From positions 795,819 to 859,818 of the forward strand of contig NZ_FO538765.1 of assembly GCF_000968135.1 (NCBI RefSeq): a stretch of 64,000 nt of DNA, read 5' to 3'. The translations under genes were made by a program, and so were the position numbers. A model generated the notes under the pieces. It was not told where the DNA came from. It searched no databases and worked only from the letters and a program-made list of their open reading frames with translations. Below are positions 24,162 to 39,491 of this stretch, one piece after another. The stretch's first letter is position 1; the number at the start of each line of letters is the position of its first letter. This stretch comes from Magnetospira sp. QH-2. GTDB lineage: Bacteria > Pseudomonadota > Alphaproteobacteria > Rhodospirillales > Magnetospiraceae.

Positions 24162-24188
24162 AAAGGGCGGTCTTCGGGCCGCCTTTTT
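24162..24188. terminator. Rho-independent terminator with TTCG tetraloop
   Basis: GGCGGTC-TTCG-GGCCGCC forms a hairpin with a C(UUCG)G tetraloop, flanked by AAA on the left and TTTTT on the right, so it can work in both directions. It ends the micropeptide transcript and may also end ligA, whose stop codon is at 24,189. Confidence 0.85.
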
Positions 24189-27934
<3,746 letters not shown>

Positions 27935-27952
27935 GAGACGAGTCCGCTCCGG

Positions 27953-28849
27953 TTACCAGACTTCCCACCAGGGGGGATCGGCTTTTTCGTTGTGGGGAAT
28001 GACGCGCGGATCATCTTTGTCGTCACCCCAGAAATTGTACCAGGAGTCTTCTTCTTCATCCGGACGGCGGAACTTCTTGTTTTCGACCATCTCGAAGGAA
28101 TCGATATACCACTCGTTGCCGGGGAAGTTATGGCCGAGCACGGCGGCTGTCCGTTTGGCTTCGTCCACGATGCCCAGGGCCAAATAGGCTTCCACCATTC
28201 GATGCAAAGCCTCGGCCACGTGAGTGGTGGTCTGGTATTCCTCAATGACCCGCTTGAAACGATTGATGGCGGCAAGGTAGTGACCTTGGCGCAAATAATA
28301 GCGGCCAATCTCCATTTGCTTGCCGGCCAAATGGTCCACGGTAAGGTCGAGCTTGATCTGGGCATCCCGGGCATAGCGGCTGGCGGCGAAACGAGAAGTG
28401 ACTTCTTTCAGGGAATCGGTGGCCAAGGCGGTCATTTTCTGATCTCGGGCGACATCAGAAATCTGTTCATAGTAGCTAAGCGCCTTCAAATAGGTGGCAT
28501 AGGCCGCATCCTTGTGCGACGGATGGAGCTGCAGGAACCGGTCCAGGGCGACAATGGCTTCGTCATAGGCGTTATTCATATAGTGGGCGAATGCAGCCAT
28601 GATCTGGGCTCGGGTGGCCCACTTGGAATAGGGATGTTGCCGCTCGACCTCGTCGAATTTCTTGGCGGCGGCGGCGAAATCCTTTTCCTCCAGAGAGCTC
28701 TGTGCCTCGTTGTAAAGGTCCGACACGGGGCGTTCCACGTAGTCTTCCAACTTGCTTTCGCCACAGCCGACCAGCAGCCCCGCAAGCAGCAGAATGGCGA
28801 AAACTGCTCGGAGCTCAATTAATTGGGCGTGAATGTTTGGTAGCGTCAT
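27953..28849 (-). CDS. bamD: Outer membrane assembly lipoprotein BamD
   Basis: About 298 residues from the ATG at 28849. The N-terminus is a lipoprotein signal ending in 'LLAGLLVGC' (Cys lipidation). TPR repeats follow ('LYNEAQSSLEEKDFAAAAKK', then 'FDEVERQHPYSKWATRAQ' and 'GHYLAAINRFKRVIEEYQ'), as in YfiO/ComL family proteins. BamD is the essential partner of BamA in inserting beta-barrels in the outer membrane. Its C-terminal tail is acidic and Trp-rich ('SWYNFWGDDKDD'). Confidence 0.93.
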   Translation of the reverse strand: MTLPNIHAQLIELRAVFAILLLAGLLVGCGESKLEDYVERPVSDLYNEAQSSLEEKDFAAAAKKFDEVERQHPYSKWATRAQIMAAFAHYMNNAYDEAIVALDRFLQLHPSHKDAAYATYLKALSYYEQISDVARDQKMTALATDSLKEVTSRFAASRYARDAQIKLDLTVDHLAGKQMEIGRYYLRQGHYLAAINRFKRVIEEYQTTTHVAEALHRMVEAYLALGIVDEAKRTAAVLGHNFPGNEWYIDSFEMVENKKFRRPDEEEDSWYNFWGDDKDDPRVIPHNEKADPPWWEVW

Positions 28850-28948
28850 GATCGAACTCGGTTCCCTGGCAACGGCGCGGGCGCGATTATACAACGCCCT
28901 GCCCGGCTTGGGGCAAGAGCCGAATGCATTCGCTCAAAGGGGAGGGGA

Positions 28949-29917
28949 TCAGGCCGTCGCGGCGAGAAGCGGTTCTTCGCCAGAGTCAGCCACCAGATCC
29001 TCGGCGGTAAGCTCGACCATGGACCAAGCGGAGGGGTCGGCAAACATCGCCCTCAGCAGGTCATTATTGGCCTGATGACCGCTGCGTGCGCCTTGGAAAC
29101 GACCAATGATCGGCGCGCCGGCCAAGTACAGATCACCGAGGGCGTCGAGCACTTTATGGCGCACGAACTCGTTGTCGTAGCGCAGACCTTCTTCGTTCAG
29201 CACCTTGTCGCCGGAAACCACCACGGCGTTGTCCAACGATCCCCCGCGGGCCAGACCGGCGGCGCGGAGCTGCTCGACCTCATGCAGGAAGCCGAAAGTC
29301 CGGGCGCGGCTAATCTCGTTCTTGAAGCCGTCTCGGGTCAGATGCAGATGCAGGTCTTGGCGGGCAATGGCAGCGCTGTCGAAATCAATCTCGAAGCCGA
29401 GAGAGATGCCGTCGTCCGGGCTCAGGGCGGCGAATCGCTCGCCATCGCCCACGGAAATCGGCTTTTCGATACGGATGCCCAGGCGCGGCGCATCCAGGTC
29501 CACGATCCCAGCGCACTCGATCAAAAACACAAAGGGGGCGGCGCTGCCGTCCATGATCGGGACTTCCGGGCCATTGATGTCGATCTCGACATTGTCGACC
29601 CCGCAACCGGCAAGGGCCGCCATCAGATGCTCCACGGTGCCGATGCTGGCGCCTTCGGTGTTGCCGAGGGTGGTGCAGAGGCGACAGTCGGTCACATTGT
29701 CCCAGCGGGCCGGGATTTCAGCCCCTTGCCCGGAGATATCGGATCGATGAAAGACGATGCCCCGGTTGGCTTCGGCGGGGCGCAGTGTCATGGAAATCTT
29801 GGCGCCAGAATGGAGGCCGACGCCAGAACAGTTTATAGGGCTTTTCAGAGTAGTCTGAAGAAGGGAAGTCACTTGGTTGGTGTCTGTCGTGGTTTCTTTT
29901 CGTTTTTGCTTCGCCAT
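28949..29917 (-). CDS. lpxC: UDP-3-O-acyl-N-acetylglucosamine deacetylase
   Basis: A 322-residue protein. The zinc ligands are in '[17 protein letters not shown]' (His), and '[18 protein letters not shown]' (His and Asp); '[15 protein letters not shown]' holds the catalytic His. '[11 protein letters not shown]' is the conserved substrate region. LpxC carries out the first committed step of lipid A synthesis. It follows ftsZ after a terminator and heads the lpxC-bamD-recN-ligA gene run. Confidence 0.97.
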   Translation of the reverse strand: MAKQKRKETTTDTNQVTSLLQTTLKSPINCSGVGLHSGAKISMTLRPAEANRGIVFHRSDISGQGAEIPARWDNVTDCRLCTTLGNTEGASIGTVEHLMAALAGCGVDNVEIDINGPEVPIMDGSAAPFVFLIECAGIVDLDAPRLGIRIEKPISVGDGERFAALSPDDGISLGFEIDFDSAAIARQDLHLHLTRDGFKNEISRARTFGFLHEVEQLRAAGLARGGSLDNAVVVSGDKVLNEEGLRYDNEFVRHKVLDALGDLYLAGAPIIGRFQGARSGHQANNDLLRAMFADPSAWSMVELTAEDLVADSGEEPLLAATA

Positions 29918-29986
29918 GGAGACAGGCCCTTCTGATTTGTTCTAAGCGGTCTTGGCGGAACCCAATCGATTTGTGACGGTTGTCAG

Positions 29987-30029
29987 AAAAAAGGCTCCGG
30001 GTATGTTTGTAGCAAGCATTCCCGGAGCC
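29987..30029 (-). terminator. Rho-independent terminator after ftsZ
   Basis: GGCTCCGGG (29,993-30,001) and CCCGGAGCC (30,021-30,029) form a perfect 9-bp stem. On the minus strand it is followed by TTTTTT. It separates the dcw cluster from lpxC. Confidence 0.9.
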
Positions 30030-30102
30030 CTCAAATCAATCATTGTTTCCAAATGTTACTGGATTCGTTTGGCTTTTCCTCTCGTTCGGCCATTAGGCCT
30101 GA

Positions 30103-31677
30103 TTAGTTGGATTGACGGCGAAGGAAAGCCGGGATGTCCAGCAGGTCTTCTTCGGGCGCACTGTTCGGCAGGCGGTCGCCCGGGTTCAGTCCTTCCCCAG
30201 CTTGAGCTGGGGAAACCGCTTTTTGTTCAACGGCTTGCGGTGCCGGTGCCGAGTTGCGGCTAAAGATCGACGGCTTCGGTGTCGCGACCTTCTGGCTGTC
30301 GGACTTGGCCCAGCCGGTGCCGGTGACCCGTTCGAACAAGCTCGGGCTGCGCGGAGCCTCGGCAGGCTTGGGTGCCCGTTTGGTCTCGGCCCTTTGAGCC
30401 GCGGTCTTGGGGCGATTGGCCATGGCGGCTTCGGCAAATGGATCCGCCGCGCCTTCCGGAGCCGCCGTTTTGGCCTGCGCCGGTTGCGGCGGAATGAAGG
30501 TCACCTTCTCCGGCGCCGGTTGCAATTGCGCCTGTTCGACCTGAGCGGCGATTTCGGCGGCCTTGGTCACCGTCGGTTCGGGGGCTTCCGTTTCCACCTG
30601 GATGCGGATGTCGGTTTCACCATCTTCGGCATTGGTCGGGGCCGGGCGCGGGGTCCCGCCGGAGGGCGTTGTGGTCATGGCCGGGCGAGTCCGAGTGACC
30701 GCTTCGGCATCGATGCCGGTGGCGACCACGGAAACCCGCAGTTGGCCTTCCAGCTTCTCGTCGAAAGTGGAGCCGAAGATGATATTGGCGTCCTGGTCCA
30801 CCTGGTCGCGGATCAGGTTGGCGGCCTCGTCGACCTCGAACAGGGTCATGTCCATGCCGCCGGTGATGCTGATCAGCACGCCCTGGGCGCCGGAGATGGA
30901 GGCATCTTCCAGCAGCGGGTTGGAGATCGCGGCCTCGGCGGCTTCCACCGCGCGGCGTTCGCCTTCGGCTTCGCCGGTGCCCATCATCGCCTTGCCCATC
31001 TCGCTCATCACCGATTGGATGTCGGCAAAGTCAAGGTTGATCAGGCCGGGCATGACCATCAGGTCGGTGACCCCGCGCACGCCTTGGTGCAGCACGTCGT
31101 CGGCCATTTTGAAGGCATCGGCAAAGGTGGTTTTCTCGTTGGCGATACGGAACAGGTTCTGATTGGGAATGATGATCAGGGTATCGACCTGCTCTTGCAA
31201 TTCCTCGATGCCCATCTCGGCCAGACGCAAGCGATTGCGGCCTTCGAAGCTGAACGGCTTGGTGACCACGCCGACGGTCAGGATGCCTTGATCCCGAGCA
31301 GCCTTGGCGATGATCGGCGCGGCGCCGGTACCGGTGCCGCCGCCCATGCCTGCGGTGATGAACACCATATTGGCTTCCTTGATATGCTCAAGGATGTCGT
31401 CCATGGATTCCTCGGCGGCCTGGCGACCGATCTCGGGGCGCGAACCGGCGCCGAGACCTTTGGTGACCTCCAGTCCCAATTGGATGCGCCGGTCGGTGCG
31501 GGCATGGGCCAGCGCCTGGGCATCCGTATTGGCAACCACGAAATCGACCCCTTCCAGGTGCGACTGAATCATGTTGTTGACGGCATTGCCGCCCGCGCCG
31601 CCCACACCGATAACGGTGATACGGGGTTTCAGGTCGGGTGCGCCGGTATCCTCGGGTACGCTAAGATTGATCGTCAT
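30103..31677 (-). CDS. ftsZ: Cell division protein FtsZ
   Basis: About 524 residues from the ATG at 31677 (GGAG 8 nt upstream); the frame upstream of this is spurious. The GTPase start is '[20 protein letters not shown]', the tubulin signature is '[12 protein letters not shown]', and the synergy loop is '[14 protein letters not shown]'. After residue ~320 comes a long Pro/Ala-rich linker typical of alphaproteobacteria, ending in the conserved tail '[16 protein letters not shown]' that binds FtsA and other partners. It forms the Z ring at midcell. Confidence 0.97.
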   Translation of the reverse strand: MTINLSVPEDTGAPDLKPRITVIGVGGAGGNAVNNMIQSHLEGVDFVVANTDAQALAHARTDRRIQLGLEVTKGLGAGSRPEIGRQAAEESMDDILEHIKEANMVFITAGMGGGTGTGAAPIIAKAARDQGILTVGVVTKPFSFEGRNRLRLAEMGIEELQEQVDTLIIIPNQNLFRIANEKTTFADAFKMADDVLHQGVRGVTDLMVMPGLINLDFADIQSVMSEMGKAMMGTGEAEGERRAVEAAEAAISNPLLEDASISGAQGVLISITGGMDMTLFEVDEAANLIRDQVDQDANIIFGSTFDEKLEGQLRVSVVATGIDAEAVTRTRPAMTTTPSGGTPRPAPTNAEDGETDIRIQVETEAPEPTVTKAAEIAAQVEQAQLQPAPEKVTFIPPQPAQAKTAAPEGAADPFAEAAMANRPKTAAQRAETKRAPKPAEAPRSPSLFERVTGTGWAKSDSQKVATPKPSIFSRNSAPAPQAVEQKAVSPAQAGEGLNPGDRLPNSAPEEDLLDIPAFLRRQSN

Positions 31678-31753
31678 TGCTATTCTCCATCCGCTCCGCA
31701 TGCATAATTGGCTAGAATCGTTAATAATTCCCTTTCGGGGTTGAATGCCGTGT

Positions 31754-33046
31754 TTAGAAGTTCTCCCGCAGCCAGCGTCCGACCCGGCCAAGGGTACTCG
31801 TGGGTTCGCTCAACGGGCGGAGGCTGAGAATCTCCGCCAGGTTGTCCTTGGTGAAAGCGTGGTGCAGCAGTCCGGCGCTCACCGCGAATGCAGGGCCGGA
31901 TACCGCGTCGGCGAGACCCTTGATCCGGGTCGGGCGTCCGATGCGCACTTGCTTGTCGAGTATGAGAGCCGCCAGATCGCGCAGACCCGGCAACTGGGCG
32001 CTGCCGCCGGTGAGCACCAGCCGTCGCCCGCCGACCCGGTCGAACCCGGCGGTTTCCAGGGTCCCGCGCACCAGTTCAAAGATTTCTTCCAGCCGCGGCC
32101 GAATGATGGCGTTGAGCTCGGCGCGAGAGACCTGTTGGGCATCGCCGCCATCTTCTTCCTCGCCGATCAGCGGCACCACGAGGTAATCCTGTTCATCGGC
32201 CGGAGAGGCGATGGCACAGCCATACAGCACCTTGGCCCGTTCGGCCTCCACCAAGGATGTGGAGAGACCCCGGGCGATGTCGCTGGTCACATGGTTGCCG
32301 CCTACCGGCAGGCTGGCGGTAAAGACCATTTCGCCGTCGAAGAACACCGAGATATCGGTGGTGCCACCGCCCATGTCGACCACCGTCGAGCCCAGCTCCC
32401 GTTCGTCATCCACCAAAGTGGAAAGCCCGGCGGCATAGGGGCCGACCACCGTGGCGCCCACGTCCAGATGGCTCCCCGCGACACAGGTCACCAGATTGCG
32501 CAGCGGCCCGGTTCCGGCACGCACCAGATGCAGATTGACTCCCAATTTCTGGCCATACATGCCACGCGGATCGCGGATGCCCTTGGAGCCGTCGATGCTG
32601 TATCCCACGGGCAGGGCATGGATCAGCTGCTGGTCGCTGGGCGTATCCCCTTGCAGGCGGGCCGGGTCGATGATGCGGCGCAGGTCGTTGTCGTCGATTT
32701 CATGGCCGGTTACCGTGACTTCATGCGCCGCCAACCGGGAATGGAGGCTGGCACCCCCCAAGGAGGCGACCACGGAATCGATGTTCTCGCCGGCCATTTT
32801 CTCCGCTGCCGCCACGGTGGCGCGGATGGCGTTCTCCGCCGCGTCCATGTCGATGATGGTGCCTGCCTTGACCCCGCGCGAAAGCTGATGGCCGATGCCC
32901 ACCACCTGAGGACGGCCCTGGTCATCCAGACCGGCCTTGGCGATCAGGCAAGCCACCTTGGTGGTACCCACGTCCAGAGCGGCGATCAGGCCGTTGCGGG
33001 TTTTGGTCTTGGCGGTTTTCTGCGACATCTTCGGTTTACGTCCCAT
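31754..33046 (-). CDS. ftsA: Cell division protein FtsA
   Basis: A 430-residue actin-like ATPase. '[20 protein letters not shown]' is phosphate 1, '[16 protein letters not shown]' is phosphate 2, and '[18 protein letters not shown]' is the adenosine motif. The SHS2 insert lies near residues 100-170. The C-terminal '[12 protein letters not shown]' is the amphipathic helix that tethers Z-ring filaments to the membrane. It lies between ftsQ and ftsZ as expected. Confidence 0.96.
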   Translation of the reverse strand: MGRKPKMSQKTAKTKTRNGLIAALDVGTTKVACLIAKAGLDDQGRPQVVGIGHQLSRGVKAGTIIDMDAAENAIRATVAAAEKMAGENIDSVVASLGGASLHSRLAAHEVTVTGHEIDDNDLRRIIDPARLQGDTPSDQQLIHALPVGYSIDGSKGIRDPRGMYGQKLGVNLHLVRAGTGPLRNLVTCVAGSHLDVGATVVGPYAAGLSTLVDDERELGSTVVDMGGGTTDISVFFDGEMVFTASLPVGGNHVTSDIARGLSTSLVEAERAKVLYGCAIASPADEQDYLVVPLIGEEEDGGDAQQVSRAELNAIIRPRLEEIFELVRGTLETAGFDRVGGRRLVLTGGSAQLPGLRDLAALILDKQVRIGRPTRIKGLADAVSGPAFAVSAGLLHHAFTKDNLAEILSLRPLSEPTSTLGRVGRWLRENF

Positions 33047-33067
33047 GGGGGTTGAAGAGATTGAAAA

Positions 33068-33955
33068 TCAGGTGGAGCGGCCTTTGCGGGCAGGTTTTTT
33101 CTTGAGTTTGGCCGGGGTGCCGCGCTTGACCACCAGGCGGTCGGGTAGGCGTAGGTCGACTCCCTTGATGTCACGGTCCAACACCCGGTGGGATTTCTCG
33201 TAGGAGGCCAGCCGCGACCAGGCACGGGACGGCCCTTCCTCGGGAAGCTGAACGTCGATGCCGTTGTTCAGGCGCAGGTTCCAGCGTCGACCGCCGACCC
33301 TGACGGCGGCCTGCACCCGCTCCATGAGCATGGGTTCGCTGCCGAGGATCTCCAACAATCCGGCGGTATGGGCGGGAGCGTCTTCGCCGACCACAATGAC
33401 CAGATCGGCAAACTGGTCAGCCGTAGCGCCGGGAATCTCCTCTCCTGCATCATCGATGATGGCAAAGGAGCCTTCCTTCTGCCACAGGGCCAGGGGCGAT
33501 CGTTCCTCGATGCGCAGCAGCACCGTATCGGGTAGCAGTCGCTCGACCACGGCGGTGCGGACCCAGGGCAGGGCTTCCACCCGATCACGCGCGGCTTTCG
33601 GGTCGAACGCCAGGATGGGGGCGTCCCGGGTCACGCGAAGAGCGGCCAACAGGTCGTCGCGGCTGGTTTCCCGGCGGCCTTCGACCATCACCTCGCCGAT
33701 GCGCAGGCCGATGTTGGCGGTCCAGGCAATGGTGTTCCAGCGGGCATCTTCCAGCAGCCGGGGGCCCCAGCCTTGATGCCAGGTCCACCAGGTACCCAGG
33801 GTGATGCCGCCGAGGACCACGCCGATCAAGCCGAGGCGGGTGCTTTTCTTACGCCACCAGGGAGTCACCCGGGGGCGCGGCGCGCCGGTTCGGTTGGCGG
33901 TCATCTCTTTTGCTCCCTTGGGAGCGGCGGCAGCGGTGGATTTCTTTTTGGTCAT
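33068..33955 (-). CDS. ftsQ: Cell division protein FtsQ
   Basis: A 295-residue bitopic membrane protein. A basic cytoplasmic N-terminus ('[20 protein letters not shown]' marks the membrane segment, residues ~37-56) is followed by a POTRA domain ('[20 protein letters not shown]'), then '[20 protein letters not shown]' and '[11 protein letters not shown]', and a basic C-terminus ('[14 protein letters not shown]'). It links early and late division proteins in the periplasm. It overlaps ddl by 4 nt. Confidence 0.93.
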   Translation of the reverse strand: MTKKKSTAAAAPKGAKEMTANRTGAPRPRVTPWWRKKSTRLGLIGVVLGGITLGTWWTWHQGWGPRLLEDARWNTIAWTANIGLRIGEVMVEGRRETSRDDLLAALRVTRDAPILAFDPKAARDRVEALPWVRTAVVERLLPDTVLLRIEERSPLALWQKEGSFAIIDDAGEEIPGATADQFADLVIVVGEDAPAHTAGLLEILGSEPMLMERVQAAVRVGGRRWNLRLNNGIDVQLPEEGPSRAWSRLASYEKSHRVLDRDIKGVDLRLPDRLVVKRGTPAKLKKKPARKGRST

Positions 33956-34863
33956 CCGTCGTACTCCGCGTTTTCGACCATCCAGCCCACTAGATCAGGG
34001 AACGAAATGCCTGCCTGAGCAGCCTGTTCCGGGACCAGGGAAGTGGGGGTCATGCCCGGTTGGGTATTGACTTCGAGAATGGTCAGGTGGGTGCCGTCGT
34101 AACGGAAATCGGCCCGCGATACGCCTCGGCAGCCCAGGGTTTCGTGAGCCAGCACCGCCAATCGCATGGCTTCCTCTGCCACCGAATCGGGGATGTCTGC
34201 CGGAACCACATGGCGCGATCCGCCATCGGCATACTTGGCGTCATAGTCGTAGAATTCATGGTCGGTGAGGATCTCGGTCACGCCCAGAGCCCGATCGCCC
34301 ATCACCGCCACGGTCAGTTCCCGACCGGGCAGGAAGGCCTCGGCCATCACCGTTTCGCCAAATGGCCAGGGGTCGTTCTCGAACGGGTTGTCGTTGTTGC
34401 TCTCGCGAATGATATAGACGCCGACCGAAGACCCTTCGTTGATCGGCTTGACCACATAGGGACGGGGCAGCGGGTCACCGGCCAACAGATCATCGCGGGT
34501 GACGATTATGTCTTCGGCCACTTTGATGCCTGCCTGGGCAAACATTTTCTTGGCCATCGGCTTGTCCATGGCCAGGGCCGAGGCCAGCAGGCCGGAATGG
34601 GTGTAGGGGATGGCCAGGATATCGAGCAGGCCCTGAACACAGCCATCTTCGCCGAAGCGCCCATGCAAGGCATTGAACACCGCCACCGGCCGGGGGAACA
34701 AGCGGGTCAACCAGGACCCCATATCCCGTTGGACGTCGATGGGGGTGGGTTGGTACCCGGCTTTTTGAAGGGCGCGGGTCACGGCGGCGCCGCTGACCAT
34801 GGAGACTTCCCGCTCCGCCGACCAGCCGCCCATCAAGACGGCTACATGCCTGTTCTCGCTCAT
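33952..34863 (-). CDS. ddl: D-alanine--D-alanine ligase
   Basis: A 303-residue ATP-grasp enzyme. '[19 protein letters not shown]' is the N-terminal signature, '[20 protein letters not shown]' and '[20 protein letters not shown]' follow. '[19 protein letters not shown]' binds ATP, and '[23 protein letters not shown]' region contains the metal-binding residues. It makes the D-Ala-D-Ala dipeptide for MurF. Confidence 0.96.
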   Translation of the reverse strand: MSENRHVAVLMGGWSAEREVSMVSGAAVTRALQKAGYQPTPIDVQRDMGSWLTRLFPRPVAVFNALHGRFGEDGCVQGLLDILAIPYTHSGLLASALAMDKPMAKKMFAQAGIKVAEDIIVTRDDLLAGDPLPRPYVVKPINEGSSVGVYIIRESNNDNPFENDPWPFGETVMAEAFLPGRELTVAVMGDRALGVTEILTDHEFYDYDAKYADGGSRHVVPADIPDSVAEEAMRLAVLAHETLGCRGVSRADFRYDGTHLTILEVNTQPGMTPTSLVPEQAAQAGISFPDLVGWMVENAEYDG

Positions 34864-35800
34864 GACGTCACCTCGCGGGGGGTGGTCTGTTGCGCATTAC
34901 CGATCCGGCGGATTTCCCAATGCAGGGACACGCCGCTGGTTTCCCGAACCCGGCGGCGGACTTCCTCCCCCAGGCCTTCCAGGTCGGCGGCGGTGGCCGT
35001 GCCGCAATTGATGAGGAAATTACAATGCTGTTCGGAAACCATGGCACCGCCCCGGCGCAGGCCTCGGCATCCGGCGCGATCAATCAGTTCCCATGCCCGG
35101 ATCTCCGCCGGGTTGGCAAAGGTACTGCCGCCAGTACGGGCCCCGGTGGGCTGGCTGTCGACGCGGGCGGATTTGATCTCGGCCATGCGGGCGGCAATCT
35201 CGGACGGATCACCGGGGGTGCCCTGCAGACGGGCTTCGGTGAACAGCCAATCCTCGGGCGCGGCGCAATGGCGATAGGCGAAGCCCAGATCGTCCGGCGT
35301 CGCGTCGTGGCGTTGTCCCTGGCCGTCGATAGCGGTGCAGGATACCAGGATATCCTTCAGCTCCCGGCCATAGGCACCGGCATTCATGCGCAGAGCGCCG
35401 CCCATGGTGCCGGGGATGCCGGACAGGAATTCCAGACCGGTCAAGCCTTCGTTCTGGGCGGCCAGGGCGATGTTGATGTCCAGGGCACCGCTTCCAACAA
35501 TCAGTTGATGTCCCTCGATCCGGATATCCGTAAAGCCACGCCCCAGGCGAACGACAACCCCCGGCACCCCGCCGTCGCGGACCAGCAGGTTGGATCCGGC
35601 GCCGATGACCGTCAGGGGAATGTCGTCCGGGCGTTGGGCCAGGAAGGTCGCCAGGTCGTCGGCGTCGGCGGGACGAAACAGGACTTCCGCCGGGCCGCCG
35701 ACCTTGAACCAGCTGAAGCGTGACAGATCCGCCTCGGCGGTGAGGCGACCGCGCAGGGCGGGCAGGCGCTCGATCAGATGGGATTGGCGCGGGGCGGTCA

Positions 35801-35804
<4 letters not shown>
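34860..35804 (-). CDS. murB: UDP-N-acetylenolpyruvoylglucosamine reductase
   Basis: A 314-residue FAD enzyme (ATG at 35804 or 35801; the latter overlaps the murC stop as ATGA). '[20 protein letters not shown]' is the FAD-binding start; '[19 protein letters not shown]' and '[20 protein letters not shown]' are family motifs. 'GGSTFANP' carries the catalytic Ser. It reduces the enolpyruvyl group to lactyl to give UDP-MurNAc. Confidence 0.96.
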
Positions 35805-37227
<1,423 letters not shown>

Positions 37228-37231
<4 letters not shown>

Positions 37232-38373
37232 GCGGCCATCCTTCCGATTGGGCGGGAGCCGCCGTTGCCGTTGGAGTTCATCACCTGCTCGACCAGATCG
37301 GCCAGGGCCGCTGCCGCCGCCGGGCGCCCCACCGCATGGGAGCAATTTGCCGCCTGGCGCAGGGCCTCGGGCATATCGGCCAGAGAGGTCAGTCGGGCCG
37401 CGATGGCCTCGGGGGTGAAAGAGGGTTGCGGGATCATCCATCCGCCACCCACCGCATCCACCGCATGGGCATTGCGGGTCTGATGATCGTCGATGGCATG
37501 GGGATAGGGCACCAGGATCGCCGGGCGGCCGACGCAGGTCATCTCGGCAATGGTCGAGGCTCCGGCCCGGGCAATGAGCAGATGGCAATCGGCCAATTGT
37601 TGCGGCACATCTTCGAAGAAGCTCTCAAGGCGTGCCGTGACCCCGGCGGACTCATAGGCTTGGCGGGTGCGGTCCAGATCTTCCGGGCGGCATTGCTGAA
37701 CAATCTCGATCCGTTGCTTCAGTTGGTCATTGAGCGCGGCCATGGCCTGGGGTAGCACATCGCTGAAAATCCGTGCGCCCTGACTGCCGCCCAGCACCAA
37801 AAGGCGAAGCGGGTCGTTATTTTCAGGGACGCTGTAGGAGACTTCCCGTTGGGCGAGGACCGCCGGACGTACCGGCAGACCCGTATGAACAATTTCGGCG
37901 GTGGCCTTGGCGGGCAGGCCTTCTTGTTGGGTAAAGGAGGTGGCGATGCGGTCGACGCGGGTGGACAGCAAGCGGTTGGCCCGGCCCAGAATGGCGTTCT
38001 GTTCATGGATCACGCTATGCAAATTGCCATATCCAGCAGCCAGCATGGTCGGCACCGCCGCATAGCCACCGAAGCCAACGACCACGGATGGCTTCAAGCG
38101 GTTCAACAAGGCTCGGGCCTGAAGCACGCCGATGCCCAGTTCGATGGCGCCGCGTACCTTGCCCAGCAGCCCCCGTCCGGCCAAGCCCCCGGCGCGAATG
38201 CGATGAGTCTCCAATTCGCCCAGGCGACCGCCATAGGCATTGCCCCGCCGGTCGGTGATCAGCGCCAAACGACGACCGCGACCGATCAGTTCCTCGGCCA
38301 GGGCCTCGGCGGGAAAAACATGGCCGCCGGTGCCTCCGGCGGCGAGCACGATCAAGGGAGACTCGGCGGTCAT
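37228..38373 (-). CDS. murG: Undecaprenyl-PP-MurNAc-pentapeptide GlcNAc transferase
   Basis: A 381-residue GT-B fold enzyme. '[20 protein letters not shown]' is loop 1 of the family, '[19 protein letters not shown]' loop 2, '[17 protein letters not shown]' loop 3, and '[20 protein letters not shown]' the UDP-GlcNAc site. It converts lipid I to lipid II at the inner face of the membrane. Confidence 0.96.
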
Positions 38374-39491
38374 GACGTGCCTCCCCGGCCTGTGCCCTTG
38401 CGGGTCAAGGCGAAGACCATTCCCATGCCAATAGCCAATGCCATGACCGACGATCCGCCGTAGGACAGGAACGGCAGGGTCATGCCCTTGGGCGGCATCA
38501 GGCTGAGGGTCGAGGCCATGTTGATCAAGGCTTGCAGGCCGAACTGGGTCAATAGTCCGGCGACGGCGAGCAGCTTGAATAGATCATCATCGGCCAGCAC
38601 CCGGGCGAAGCCGCGCAGCACCATGAAGGCAAACAAAGCCACCAACAGCAGACAGACGATCAAGCCGAATTCCTCGCCGACCACCGCGAAAACGAAATCC
38701 GCATGGGCATCGGGCAGTACTTCCTTGACCCGTCCCTCGCCAGGGCCTCGTCCGAACAGGCCGCCTTTCAGGAAGGCCTCGGTGGCGCGGGCGATCTGAT
38801 AGCCTTCGGCTTCCGGGTCCAGGAACCGGTCGATGCGCAGTTGGACATGGCTGAAGGTGAAATAGGCCGCCACAGCGCCACCCAGGAACAAAAGACCCAA
38901 TACCGCGACAATCATCAACGGCAGGCCTGCGAGGAAGAACTGGACCGCCCAGATGGCCGAAAGCACGATGGTCTGGCCCACGTCGGGCTGCATCAAAAGC
39001 AGCATGGCGATGATCAGGTACAAGCCCGTCGCCACCCAATGGCCGGGCAGATCCCCGCTGTTGCGCCATTCGGCGAACATCCAAGCCGCGAGAACCGCGA
39101 AGGCCGGTTTGGCAAATTCCGACGCCTGGATGGACAGGCCGCCGATGGACAGCCAACGCTGGGCCCCCTTGACCTCGGACCCGATTACCAGGGTCAGCAC
39201 CAGCATCACCATGGATGCCGTGAGCATGGCCAGGGCCAGTCGCCGCACCCCCCGGGAGCCGAGCATGGACACCGCCAACACGGTGCCGAAAGCCAGCGGC
39301 AGGAACAGGAACTGGCGGCGGGTAAAATGGAAAGGATCGAGACCGATGCGCTCGGCGACCGGCGGCGTGGCGGCCATGGCCAGCACCAACCCGCAGGCCA
39401 CGAGAGTCGCCAGAGCCACTAGCGACCAACGATCAATGGTCCACCACCAGCGTCCGAACAGGCTCGTATCGGTGCGCGAAAAAGTGCTCAT
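38370..39491 (-). CDS. ftsW: Lipid II polymerase FtsW (SEDS family)
   Basis: A 373-residue protein with about ten membrane segments. Landmarks are 'QRWLSIGGLSIQASEFAKPA', 'LLLMQPDVGQTIVLSAIWA', the extracellular 'KGGLFGRGPGEGRVKEVLPD' followed by 'HADFVFAVVGEEFGLI', and 'PKGMTLPFLSYGGSSVMALA'. The Asp in 'HADF' is conserved for glycosyltransferase activity in the SEDS family. It works with FtsI in septal peptidoglycan synthesis. Confidence 0.95.
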   Translation of the reverse strand: MSTFSRTDTSLFGRWWWTIDRWSLVALATLVACGLVLAMAATPPVAERIGLDPFHFTRRQFLFLPLAFGTVLAVSMLGSRGVRRLALAMLTASMVMLVLTLVIGSEVKGAQRWLSIGGLSIQASEFAKPAFAVLAAWMFAEWRNSGDLPGHWVATGLYLIIAMLLLMQPDVGQTIVLSAIWAVQFFLAGLPLMIVAVLGLLFLGGAVAAYFTFSHVQLRIDRFLDPEAEGYQIARATEAFLKGGLFGRGPGEGRVKEVLPDAHADFVFAVVGEEFGLIVCLLLVALFAFMVLRGFARVLADDDLFKLLAVAGLLTQFGLQALINMASTLSLMPPKGMTLPFLSYGGSSVMALAIGMGMVFALTRKGTGRGGTS

